From Bin87 sp034420475 (GTDB lineage Bacteria; Chloroflexota; Dehalococcoidia; Lucifugimonadales; UBA3495), in the NCBI GenBank assembly GCA_034420475.1, contig DAOULH010000010.1, positions 238,164 through 302,163 on the forward strand: a stretch of DNA of 64,000 nt. Direction: 5' to 3'. Below the pieces are notes generated by a model. That model was not told the origin of the DNA and searched no databases. It was given only the letters and a program-made list of their open reading frames with translations. Below, piece by piece: positions 1 to 7,515 of the stretch. Position numbers and translations under genes: made by a program. Position 1 is the stretch's first letter, and every line of letters begins with the position of its first letter.

Positions 1-112
1 ATACTGGGCGGCGTCGGCGGGACTAGACGCAAAAGCCCCGAAATTTGTCGCCGCGGCACTCGTCAACTGCGGCAAGATCGGTTTTAGAATGCGACCACGC
101 AAATCACACTCA

Positions 113-688
113 ATGAGAATATCGGGCGGCGCGTCCAGAGGACTCCCGTTAATCGGGGCGGCGGTGGCCGGAGTGCGACCGACAACTGAGAGGGTTAGAT
201 CCGCGATTTTCAACATTCTGCAACCCGACGAGGTTGAAGGCAGCCGTGTCCTTGACCTGTACGCCGGCACCGGCAGCCTCGGCATCGAAGCGCTCAGTCG
301 CGGCGCAATGCAAGCCGACTTCGTGGAACGCAACCGACGTCAATGTCGAGTGATACAGGAGAATTTGGACTTCACTGGTTACGGCGACGTTGGTCGTGTT
401 GTTTGCGCTGAAGTGTTGGATTGGTTGAACAAGGCCGCAGTCAACGCGAACAATGACGACTCATACGATCTTGTCGTTCTGGATCCGCCCTACCGAATGG
501 GAGAACCTACCCCAACCCTGGCACGACTGGCCCAATCCGGGCTGCTCAACCCGAAATCTACAGTAGTCGTCGGCTTCAGCAATCGCGTAACTTTACCCGT
601 CGATGTCCATTGTCTGCATGAAATTGATCGACGCAGCTACGGAGACAATGCGGTAGGATTCTACGCCGTTCGCGCCGCCGCGAATTGA
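113..688 (+). CDS. rsmD: 16S rRNA (guanine(966)-N2)-methyltransferase RsmD
   Basis: SAM-dependent methyltransferase acting on 16S rRNA during 30S assembly. The SAM-binding motif I is visible (DLYAGTGSLGIEALSRGA) and the catalytic DPPY motif follows in VVLDPPYRMG. About 191 aa, normal for RsmD. An ATG at 89 is also in frame, but family members start close to MRI-(S/A)GG, so I chose 113; no strong ribosome site separates the two. The frame is open upstream to the window edge, so bases 1-88 may hold the end of an unseen gene. It lies 32 bp before coaD, a common rsmD-coaD order. Confidence 0.93.
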   Translation: MRISGGASRGLPLIGAAVAGVRPTTERVRSAIFNILQPDEVEGSRVLDLYAGTGSLGIEALSRGAMQADFVERNRRQCRVIQENLDFTGYGDVGRVVCAEVLDWLNKAAVNANNDDSYDLVVLDPPYRMGEPTPTLARLAQSGLLNPKSTVVVGFSNRVTLPVDVHCLHEIDRRSYGDNAVGFYAVRAAAN

Positions 689-720
689 CTGACGTTGACA
701 ACGAATTGGAGTATCCCTGA

Positions 721-1209
721 ATGGTAACCGCTCTTTATCCCGGCACTTTCGACCCCGTGACCATGGGACACCTGAACGTGGCACAGCGGGCGGCCCGGCT
801 GTTCGACAACCTGATCGTGGCCGTGTATGACACCCCTTCCAAGAGCCTGTTGTTCAACACCGAAGAGCGCGTCGGGTTGATGCGGGAGGCGGTGGCCGAC
901 ATGTCCAACGTGACGGTCCGTCCGTTCAACGGTCTGGTGGTCAACACCGCCCGGAATGCCGGCGCGGCCGCCATCATCCGGGGCCTGCGCAGCGGTCCCG
1001 ACTTCGAGTACGAGTCGCAGATGTTCTTCATGAACCGACGCCTGGAACCCGAAGTCGACATGGTGTCGCTGATGAGCGACCAGGAGCACATGTTCATCAG
1101 TTCCAGCCTGCTCAAAGAAGTCGCTCAATTGGGCGGCGATATCTCCGGTATGGTCCCGGACCACGTGGCCCGGGCCCTGGCGGAAAAATACCAATTGCCG
1201 CAGCGGTAG
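721..1209 (+). CDS. coaD: Phosphopantetheine adenylyltransferase CoaD
   Basis: Catalyses the penultimate step of coenzyme A synthesis: 4'-phosphopantetheine plus ATP gives dephospho-CoA. The nucleotidyltransferase signature YPGTFDPVTMGHL is at residues 6-18, IRGLRSGPDFEYE sits mid-protein and the ISSSLLKEVA segment (ISSS(L/R)-type motif) is near the C-terminus. 162 aa is the standard bacterial length. A GGAG precedes the ATG at 721. It is the second gene of an rsmD-coaD-coiled-coil cluster on the same strand. Confidence 0.97.
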   Translation: MVTALYPGTFDPVTMGHLNVAQRAARLFDNLIVAVYDTPSKSLLFNTEERVGLMREAVADMSNVTVRPFNGLVVNTARNAGAAAIIRGLRSGPDFEYESQMFFMNRRLEPEVDMVSLMSDQEHMFISSSLLKEVAQLGGDISGMVPDHVARALAEKYQLPQR

Positions 1210-1283
1210 CCGTTCACGCGCAATCTGAACCGCCGGCTAAGGGGGTCATCATCGATATCAACAGCATTATCGACCGGATCGAA

Positions 1284-1814
1284 TTGTTGGTGGACTCGAG
1301 CAAGTCCGTGCCGCTCAGCAGCAACGTCATGGTTGACAGGAGCAAGATCGGCGAGCTCGTAGCGCAGCTGCGCATGGCCGTGCCTCAGGAGATCAGGCGC
1401 GCCGAGGAAATGTTGTCCCGCAAGGATGACATAATGTCCTCAGCCGTCTCCGAGGCCCACCAGGCACGCCAGCAGTTGGAACAGGATTTCCAGACCCGGC
1501 TCGGCGAACACGAACTGGGCCGAAAGGCCGAGGAAATACTGCGCGAGGCGGAAGCCGCGGCCCGGCGGATGATTGACCAGGCCGAGGGCGAGGCGGAAAA
1601 CCGGCGGAACCAGGCCGACGCCTACGCCCTGCGCACCCTGCGGGACCTGGAGCGCGAACTGACCACGGCCACCGGTTCGGTGCGCAAGGGCATTGACATG
1701 CTCGCGGGTTCAACCCTGGCCGCCAACGCGAGTCCCGGCATCCCTTCTCCGCATGATTTCGCGCCCAACCCCAGCGACGAGAGGGAAACGGCCGACTACG
1801 GAACCCTCCACTAG
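1284..1814 (+). CDS. AtpF/DivIVA-like coiled-coil protein
   Basis: Soluble, strongly helical protein of about 176 aa. It is rich in Glu, Arg, Ala and Gln from residues 30 to 130, with the heptad-like character of ATP synthase b-subunit or DivIVA proteins. I recall similar proteins following coaD in Chloroflexota; their function is unknown to me. The N-terminal segment VDSSKSVPLSSNVMVD matches the remembered family pattern, but that pattern begins about 11 residues before the TTG at 1284. The frame is open upstream (DINSIIDRIEL) with no ATG, GTG or TTG. A strong Shine-Dalgarno-like AAGGGGGT lies at 1239-1246, so translation may start at an ATC near 1251. The C-terminal 35 residues look disordered. 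Confidence 0.72.
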   Translation: MLVDSSKSVPLSSNVMVDRSKIGELVAQLRMAVPQEIRRAEEMLSRKDDIMSSAVSEAHQARQQLEQDFQTRLGEHELGRKAEEILREAEAAARRMIDQAEGEAENRRNQADAYALRTLRDLERELTTATGSVRKGIDMLAGSTLAANASPGIPSPHDFAPNPSDERETADYGTLH

Positions 1815-1923
1815 GTTGTCCGCCCAAATCAAATGATCACCGGGGCGGGACAACATCCGCCCCTTCATGTTGCGGAAGCGGTGATCGGGGCCACCCCGAC
1901 CCGCGGATGGGCACGTTTCACGC

Positions 1924-1954
1924 TTGACATCGGCGACTCTCGCGGGTGTACAAT
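1924..1954 (+). promoter_or_regulatory. Sigma70-type promoter before the bifunctional nuclease gene
   Basis: TTGACA at 1924-1929 and TACAAT at 1949-1954, spacer 19 bp (longer than the 17 bp optimum). It lies in the 224-bp gap between the coiled-coil gene and the DUF151 gene, about 85 bp before that gene's ATG. I see nothing else in the gap. Confidence 0.5.
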
Positions 1955-2038
1955 CCAGCGTGCCCGCTGGTTGGAAATACACTTGGGCGTGATCCAACCA
2001 CACCATCCCGGAAGCGTTGATTGGAGTGACGGAGCGAG

Positions 2039-2581
2039 ATGCGTGAACTGGTAATCGACAGCATCCGGATCAGCCAGATGAACTATCAACGGGTGGTGGT
2101 CCTCAAGGAACTGGCCACCGAGCTTTTCCTGTTGATCTGGATTGGCCCCACCGAGGCCGAAGCCATCGCGGTAAAAATGCAGGGCATGTCGGTTCCGCGG
2201 CCGCTCACGCACGACCTTTTCGTTGACCTGGTGAAGTCGGTGGGCGGAACGTTCGAACACATCCTGGTAAACGATCTTCAGAACGAGACGTTTTACGCCA
2301 AGATCGTGGTCAGGATCGGCGACCGCACCCACGAAATAGACTCCCGGCCCAGCGACGCCATGGCGGTCGCCGTGCGGGCGGAGGTGCCGATTTACGTGGC
2401 TGACCAGGTCATGGACAAAGCCGCAATCTCGATGGACCAGGAAACCGGGCAGCCCGCGGTCGCCCCGGAATCAGGAGGAGAATCGGCCCCCGCCGAGGTT
2501 ACGGAAGAGGAACTCCAGGGACTGTCGGCCTTTACGGATCTGATCAACGAACTGGACATGGAAGACTTTGAGCGGAAGTAA
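2039..2581 (+). CDS. Bifunctional nuclease family protein (DUF151/BFN)
   Basis: About 180 aa. The first 130 residues carry the DUF151 fold signature: LIWIGPTEAEAIAVKMQG, then RPLTHDLFVDLVKSVGG, then the conserved SRPSDAMAVAVRAEVPIYV. Plant and Thermotoga members are reported to have RNase and DNase activity, but the role in most bacteria is unsettled. The C-terminal 50 residues are acidic and probably form a tail. Start chosen at ATG 2039 after GGAGTGACGGAGCGAG. It has its own promoter and a terminator just downstream, so it is probably monocistronic. Confidence 0.9.
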   Translation: MRELVIDSIRISQMNYQRVVVLKELATELFLLIWIGPTEAEAIAVKMQGMSVPRPLTHDLFVDLVKSVGGTFEHILVNDLQNETFYAKIVVRIGDRTHEIDSRPSDAMAVAVRAEVPIYVADQVMDKAAISMDQETGQPAVAPESGGESAPAEVTEEELQGLSAFTDLINELDMEDFERK

Positions 2582-2622
2582 GCTCCAAATGCGTACCAGC
2601 GGCGCGACGACGAATGCTGCCC

Positions 2623-2646
2623 CGCCCCTGACGGTGGGGCGTTTTC
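2623..2646 (+). terminator. Rho-independent terminator after the DUF151 gene
   Basis: Perfect 6-bp stem CGCCCC (2623-2628) with GGGGCG (2636-2641), 7-nt loop, then TTTTC. It separates the DUF151 gene from the ATP synthase operon promoter. Confidence 0.65.
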
Positions 2647-2681
2647 GTAAGCGGGCTTACGATTTCTGCCATAATCTCCGA

Positions 2682-2710
2682 TTGACAGTTCGGAGTGCGG
2701 ATGCTACGAT
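2682..2710 (+). promoter_or_regulatory. Consensus promoter of the ATP synthase operon
   Basis: TTGACA (2682-2687), 17-bp spacer, TACGAT (2705-2710), preceded by TG one base upstream (extended -10, TGC-TACGAT). It is about 22 bp before the first operon gene, so the leader is short. The two hexamers and the spacing are the same as in the promoter at 32729. Confidence 0.75.
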
Positions 2711-2731
2711 GCCTGCCGTTTGGAAACGGAA

Positions 2732-3010
2732 ATGCCGCAGTGGGTAATCACCGCGTTGCGGCTGACCGGCTTGGGTTGGTTCGTTGCTGTATGTATCGTC
2801 CTGGGCATCCTCGGAGGGCTCTGGCTGGGCAAGTTGACCGGCCAGGTGGCGCTCCTGGTGTTGGTAGGAACGGTTTTGGGCAGCGTGGTAGCATTCTACG
2901 GGGTCTACCGAATGATCCTTCCCGCGGTTTACGGAAGCAACAATCCCAACCGCACCGCCAGCCGTTCCCAAAAACCGTGTTCTGACCGCGGAGGCAACGA
3001 ACCGTCGTGA
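2732..3010 (+). CDS. AtpZ/AtpI-like small membrane protein
   Basis: First gene of the ATP synthase operon. About 92 aa with two hydrophobic helices (roughly residues 11-34 and 39-62) and the segment GGLWLGKLTGQ between them, typical of AtpZ/AtpI proteins. These are thought to help c-ring assembly or ion supply at the Fo sector. The C-terminus is short and basic. An in-frame TTG lies at 2720; ATG 2732 is preferred. The stop overlaps the atpB GTG start by 4 bp (GTGA), indicating translational coupling. Confidence 0.8.
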   Translation: MPQWVITALRLTGLGWFVAVCIVLGILGGLWLGKLTGQVALLVLVGTVLGSVVAFYGVYRMILPAVYGSNNPNRTASRSQKPCSDRGGNEPS

Positions 3011-4029
3011 CCACCAAACGAGTACTCCTGCTGCTCGGCATCGTGTCGGCAGTCCTCCTGATCGTAGGTTTCGTCGTTGGCGCGGTCGGCTCCCGGATGT
3101 TTGGGCTGGAACGGCCGTTCGTTTCGCAGCCGGGAATCCACCTGCCTCCTGATCCCGTGTTCCCCGCCTCCGTTCGCGAAAGCGTGGTCGGATACCGGGT
3201 CGCCGATAAGAAGACAGAAGACAAAGGCGAAAAGACAACCGACCACGGAGCGGCTGAAGGCAAGGAAGGCGCCGGAGAGGAGCATCACGGCCTGGGCCTG
3301 ATGCAGTTCGCCGTCACCAACACCATGCTTTCGGCATGGCTGACCAGCATCATCATGCTGGTGTTCTTCATCGGAGGCGCGCGCAACCCCAAGGTCATTC
3401 CCAGCCGGCTGCAGGCCCTGGTCGAGATGCTGTTCGAGTTAGTGCTCAACTTCGCCTCCAGCATCCTCGGGCCGGAGATGGGCCGCCGGGCTTTCCCGGT
3501 GGTCGCCACCATTTTCTTCTTCGTATTGTTCAATGCCTGGATAGCGATCTTCCTCATCCCGATATACCAGGCGGTGGGCTACGGCGCGCAGTTGGGAGGC
3601 GAGTTCAAACTGGCCACGCACTTGGTGCGGCCGGCTGGCACCGACCTGAACTTCCCGCTGGCGTTGGCGCTGGTGTCGTTCGTGTTCGTCGAGTACTGGG
3701 GTTTCCGGGCCCACGGGTTCGGCTACCTCAAGAAGTTCTTTGCCTTCGGAGATCTGCTCCGCGGCCGTCCGTCGGGCCTGATCAACGTCTTCGTGGGTAT
3801 CCTGGAACTGGTGTCGGAACTGGTGCGCATCGTGTCGTTCACCTTCCGTCTGTTCGGGAACATGACCGCCGGCGAGATCCTGGTGGTTATGATCACCTTC
3901 CTCGTTCCTTTCATCGCCACCCAGTTCGTCTTCGGATTGGAACTCCTGGTGGGTCTGATCCAGTCGGTCATTTTCGCGGGGCTCACCCTGGTGTTCCTGT
4001 CGGTGGCCGTGAGTCACGAGGAGCACTGA
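3007..4029 (+). CDS. atpB: F1Fo ATP synthase subunit a
   Basis: Membrane stator subunit forming the proton half-channels next to the c-ring. 340 aa with about six or seven membrane helices. The essential arginine lies in SFTFRLFGNM (R281), and GNMTAGEILV is conserved. Unusual for the family is a long charged, Lys/Glu/His-rich segment at about residues 66-98, between the first helix and the core; it probably lies outside the membrane. GTG start overlapping the previous stop. Confidence 0.96.
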   Translation: MTTKRVLLLLGIVSAVLLIVGFVVGAVGSRMFGLERPFVSQPGIHLPPDPVFPASVRESVVGYRVADKKTEDKGEKTTDHGAAEGKEGAGEEHHGLGLMQFAVTNTMLSAWLTSIIMLVFFIGGARNPKVIPSRLQALVEMLFELVLNFASSILGPEMGRRAFPVVATIFFFVLFNAWIAIFLIPIYQAVGYGAQLGGEFKLATHLVRPAGTDLNFPLALALVSFVFVEYWGFRAHGFGYLKKFFAFGDLLRGRPSGLINVFVGILELVSELVRIVSFTFRLFGNMTAGEILVVMITFLVPFIATQFVFGLELLVGLIQSVIFAGLTLVFLSVAVSHEEH

Positions 4030-4132
4030 TGGCCTGACGTTTGTCCCCATCAAGGCACCGTTGCCCCGTGGTTTGACGGCCAGGGGCGAGGCAAAATCAC
4101 GCGACCAATTTCGGTTCGGAGGATTAACAACA

Positions 4133-4417
4133 ATGGCACTTGACCTTACGATGTTCACCACTTTGCTGTCGGTGGGTGCGCAGGCGATTACCGCGGATGG
4201 CGCCAAGTTCCTGGCGGCCGGCCTGGCCATCGCCCTCGGCGTGGTCGGACCTGGTGTGGGTATCGGAATCCTCGGCGCGGGCGCGATGAACGCCATCGGC
4301 CGCAACCCGGACGCCGCCGGTTCCATTACCACCAACATGATCCTGGCCATCGCGTTCGCTGAGGCTTTGGGCATTTACTCGCTCATCGTCGCGGTGATCC
4401 TGCTCTTCGTGGTGTAA
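4133..4417 (+). CDS. atpE: F1Fo ATP synthase subunit c
   Basis: Forms the rotor ring. 94 aa, two helices joined by the polar loop RNPDA. The ion-binding carboxylate is E77 in the second helix (AFAEALGIYSL). The Na+-type ligands are absent: I44 stands where sodium enzymes have Gln (GPGVGIG), and AL follows the Glu instead of S/T. I therefore infer proton coupling. Start at ATG 4133 after a strong GGAGG at 4119-4123; the frame is open upstream but that part is not c-like. The 103-bp gap after atpB may allow the higher c-subunit expression usual in such operons. Confidence 0.97.
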   Translation: MALDLTMFTTLLSVGAQAITADGAKFLAAGLAIALGVVGPGVGIGILGAGAMNAIGRNPDAAGSITTNMILAIAFAEALGIYSLIVAVILLFVV

Positions 4418-4421
4418 CAAC

Positions 4422-4925
4422 ATGGTTGAACTGGGACTGAACGTTCCGTCGCTGATCAGCTACCTGATCAACTACGTCGTCCTTCTGATCCTGCTGGGAG
4501 CGCTGGCCTACCGGCCGCTGCTCAACGCTCTGGACAGCCGAGTCGAGAGCATTCGGGAAAGCCTGGCCGCCGCCGACCGCGCTCGCGAGGAAGCAGCCAC
4601 GTCCCGCTCCGCCATCGAGGAGGAGCTCAACGAAGCGCGACGTGAAGGCCAGCGGCTTCTGGATCAGGCGCGCGAGGCTGCCGAACGTTTCCGGGAAGAG
4701 GAGATGGGACGCGCCCGCCAGGCGGCGGAGGAATTTTCCGAGCGCGCCCGGGCCGACATCGCCCGGGAGCGAGACGCCGCCATCAACGAGGTCCGGGCTG
4801 CCTTCGGAGACCTGGCGATTTCCGCCGCCGAACGGATCATCCGTCGCAGCGTGGACCGCCAGGCGCATCAGGAGTTGATCGATCAAGTCCTGGCCGAAGG
4901 CGAACAGGCGCTGCGCCGCAACTAA
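4422..4925 (+). CDS. atpF: F1Fo ATP synthase subunit b
   Basis: Peripheral stalk subunit: one N-terminal membrane helix (about residues 8-28, LISYLINYVVLLILLGALAY) and then a long Ala/Glu/Arg-rich coiled coil to the C-terminus. 167 aa, the usual size. Starts 4 bp after the atpE stop. One copy only, so the stalk is presumably a b homodimer. Confidence 0.95.
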   Translation: MVELGLNVPSLISYLINYVVLLILLGALAYRPLLNALDSRVESIRESLAAADRAREEAATSRSAIEEELNEARREGQRLLDQAREAAERFREEEMGRARQAAEEFSERARADIARERDAAINEVRAAFGDLAISAAERIIRRSVDRQAHQELIDQVLAEGEQALRRN

Positions 4926-4960
4926 CCTGCGACCTTGCCCGCGCCCCAGGCATGAAACGA

Positions 4961-4987
4961 GCGTGGCTGCCCGCAAAGCGGCCACGC
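4961..4987 (+). other. Intergenic hairpin between atpF and atpH
   Basis: GCGTGGC (4961-4967) pairs with GCCACGC (4981-4987) around a 13-nt loop in the 91-bp gap. There is no U-tract, so it is more likely an mRNA-stability or processing element than a terminator. Confidence 0.4.
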
Positions 4988-5016
4988 CAGCATAGGAACT
5001 AGGGAGACAAGAACCC

Positions 5017-5556
5017 GTGGCAAACCGCCTGTCCGGTCAGCGCTACGCCCAGGCCATCTTTGAGCTGGCCGAGGAACACGAGCAGTTGGAACCGTGGGAC
5101 CAGGAACTCCGGCTGGCCGCCGATGTGCTCGGCGACGAGGAGTTCAGTCTCTTCCTGCGGCACGCTGAAGTGCCCCTGGATCGCAAGATCGCGGCCATCG
5201 ACGAAGTGCTGTCCGAAGCCCATCCTATGGTTCGCAACCTGGTGGCGTTGCTGGTCAGCCGGGGCGGTGTGGATGCCATGCGGGATGTCCAGGAAGCCTA
5301 CACCCACCTGCTGGACGACCGATTGGGGCGGCAACGGGTGGAAGTAACCGCCGCCGTGGAGCTGGAACAGGCCGAACTGGACCGTATCACCGACCTGGTT
5401 GGGCGCATGGTAGGCAAGGAAGTGGTGGTCACTGCCAGTGTGGATGAGTCCATCCTGGGCGGGCTGATCATCCAGATTGGCGATCAATTGCTGGACGGCA
5501 GCGCAAGTTCCGCCCTGGAACGGCTCCGCCAGACGGTCCGCGCGCAAGCGGCCTGA
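5017..5556 (+). CDS. atpH: F1Fo ATP synthase subunit delta
   Basis: Joins the peripheral stalk to the top of F1. 179 aa with the family features: N-terminal RYAQAIFELA, LVALLVSRGG mid-protein and a C-terminal DESILGGLIIQIGDQLLDGS segment. GTG start at 5017 preceded by AGGGAGA. The next gene starts 13 bp after its stop and is not an ATPase gene. Confidence 0.95.
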   Translation: MANRLSGQRYAQAIFELAEEHEQLEPWDQELRLAADVLGDEEFSLFLRHAEVPLDRKIAAIDEVLSEAHPMVRNLVALLVSRGGVDAMRDVQEAYTHLLDDRLGRQRVEVTAAVELEQAELDRITDLVGRMVGKEVVVTASVDESILGGLIIQIGDQLLDGSASSALERLRQTVRAQAA

Positions 5557-5569
5557 TAAGGAGACTTTC

Positions 5570-7456
5570 ATGAGCCTTCACGCCGACAACACAAACGCCA
5601 TTCTGCAGGCTCTGCAATGCATCGATGGGATTGACTCCATCGACAGTAAGAACGAGTTCACCGAACTTCCCAACGTGCTCGACAATGGGGAAATTCCCTT
5701 GATGGCAATCAAGTGCTCGCGTACGGGCAGTTTTGGCAATGGACTGATGGTCGCGACTGATCGGCGGGTTCTCTGGCTGCGTAAAGGCCGCAGTCTCGCG
5801 GTCGAGGAAATGCTTTACGCGGCGATAGCATCGGTCGAAGCCAAGCGTCCGGGCGGAACGATCAAACTGGAAGGATCAGACGGCAAGTTTGAAATCGCCA
5901 ATACCACGAAATCACTTACGCTCCCGTTCGCAGACTTTGTTCGCGAGAAGGCAGCTGGTGGTTACACGCCCCCTGAGCCTGAACCGGATACTGATGTCCA
6001 GCCGGCTGTCGAAGAGGCCTTTGGCGAGCTGCTGCCGGGTCTGGTCGAAGAAGACCCCAGGTCCGCGGCGATCAGTGATGCCTTGCACGCCATTCCGGGC
6101 ATTCAGGGTATTGGCATAAAGAACGAATTCACCGAGCTGCTGGACTTGATGGAGGACGACGAGTTGCCCAAAGCCGCCATGAAGTGCGTCGCTCCCGGAT
6201 CTTTCGGCAGCGGATTGGCAGTGGCCACTGACCGGAGGGTTCTCTGGCTGCGTAAGGGTCGCAATCTTGACGTTCAGTACGTGGCGTATTCGGCGATCGT
6301 AGAGGTCAATTCGAAAGAGGGAAAGATCGACAGCGAGCTCACGCTGGTGTTCCTGAACGACCTGGGAATCAACGAAGAGTTCAAACTCACCAACGCGACC
6401 AGGGACCTCACGGAGTTCTTTGCCGGAATTGTCAGTGCCGGCATCAACCCTGGCACTGCCAAAGCCGCCGCGATCGAAAACGTACTGGGCATGATGGACG
6501 CCAGCGATCCCAAATCGGTTGCCATACGGGATGCCCTCCGAGCCTGTGATGGCATTGAAAAACTTGCGGGTCGTCGCGAGTTTATCGAACTTCCGAGCGT
6601 CCTGTACGACGCTGAGCTACCGAAGATGCTGATGGCCTGCTTCTTGGGCCGTGACGTGGGTGTGCTGGTGGCCACCAACGATCGGGTTATCCATGTTCGT
6701 TTTACCAAGGGAGGTAAACAGGTTTCGTGGAAGCAACTACCCTATGCCCAAATCAATTCGGTAGATGTGAGCGATCCCAACGACGCGATCAGATTTGCCG
6801 GGACCGATGACGATATCCGCGTGACCAAAGCCGAGCCATTGCTGGTTCCCCGGTTCGCCGATTTCGTGCGCGAGAAGGTTGCTCCGTACATCGCTGCTGA
6901 AGCGGAAGCCGCCGAGCACTCGCAATCCAAGGCCAACAGTATCATGGAGGCTTTGCGTAACAGCGGCGCCGATACTGCCATGTTCAGCAAATGGGAAGTC
7001 GGGGCATTGCCGGACATCCTCGCTGACGGAGAGTTGCCGGAAAAAGTCGTTGGCGGCAAGTACAATGGGAGCATTGGAATCCTCGTAGCCACGGATCGTC
7101 GTCTCCTGTTTGTTGACAAGGGCCTTTTTGGGTCTCTGCAGGTGGAAGACTTTCCGTATCCGATGATCCAATCGGTTCGTAGCACTGCCGGAGCGATGTT
7201 TGGCAGCGTGACCATCAGGACTGCCGGCGGTTCAGCAATGATCGATGATATCGTGAAACGCTTTGCGAGCGAAATGGCCGCCCATGTCCGGTACAAAACA
7301 ATGGGACTCAATGGAACCGCTGCTCCAACCGCGGCCGCCGGAGTTGGCGGATCGATTTCGATTGCGGACGAATTGCTGAAATTGGCGCAGTTGCGCGATG
7401 CCGGCATACTCACTGATGAGGAATTTGAGGCCCGAAAAACGAAACTGCTCGACTGA
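5570..7456 (+). CDS. Four-repeat bacterial PH-like protein with C-terminal SHOCT domain
   Basis: About 628 aa with four related units of about 130-150 residues. Each has the core pattern F-TELP-(n)-GE-(L/I)P, then G-LVATDRRVLWLRKG-like strands, then a Y-x-x-I-x-SV segment, as in bacterial PH (bPH) folds. The last 32 residues (ADELLKLAQL...GILTDEEFEARKTKLL) are a clear SHOCT domain. No signal peptide or membrane helix, so probably cytosolic. ATG 5570 follows AAGGAGAC. It sits between atpH and atpA, where no gene normally lies, and looks less GC-biased at third positions than its neighbours. PH-like/SHOCT proteins are often membrane-associated or oligomerising; no function is assigned. Confidence 0.85.
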   Translation: MSLHADNTNAILQALQCIDGIDSIDSKNEFTELPNVLDNGEIPLMAIKCSRTGSFGNGLMVATDRRVLWLRKGRSLAVEEMLYAAIASVEAKRPGGTIKLEGSDGKFEIANTTKSLTLPFADFVREKAAGGYTPPEPEPDTDVQPAVEEAFGELLPGLVEEDPRSAAISDALHAIPGIQGIGIKNEFTELLDLMEDDELPKAAMKCVAPGSFGSGLAVATDRRVLWLRKGRNLDVQYVAYSAIVEVNSKEGKIDSELTLVFLNDLGINEEFKLTNATRDLTEFFAGIVSAGINPGTAKAAAIENVLGMMDASDPKSVAIRDALRACDGIEKLAGRREFIELPSVLYDAELPKMLMACFLGRDVGVLVATNDRVIHVRFTKGGKQVSWKQLPYAQINSVDVSDPNDAIRFAGTDDDIRVTKAEPLLVPRFADFVREKVAPYIAAEAEAAEHSQSKANSIMEALRNSGADTAMFSKWEVGALPDILADGELPEKVVGGKYNGSIGILVATDRRLLFVDKGLFGSLQVEDFPYPMIQSVRSTAGAMFGSVTIRTAGGSAMIDDIVKRFASEMAAHVRYKTMGLNGTAAPTAAAGVGGSISIADELLKLAQLRDAGILTDEEFEARKTKLLD

Positions 7457-7515
7457 TCAGCAATCGCCCTTCTTGCTTCAGTCGCTGCCGACAAATCACA
7501 CAAGGAGACTCGCCG

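Noticed and set aside
4133..4417. Sodium-driven ATP synthase
   Set aside because: The c subunit lacks the Gln and Ser/Thr sodium ligands; Ile44 and Ala/Leu after Glu77 point to protons.
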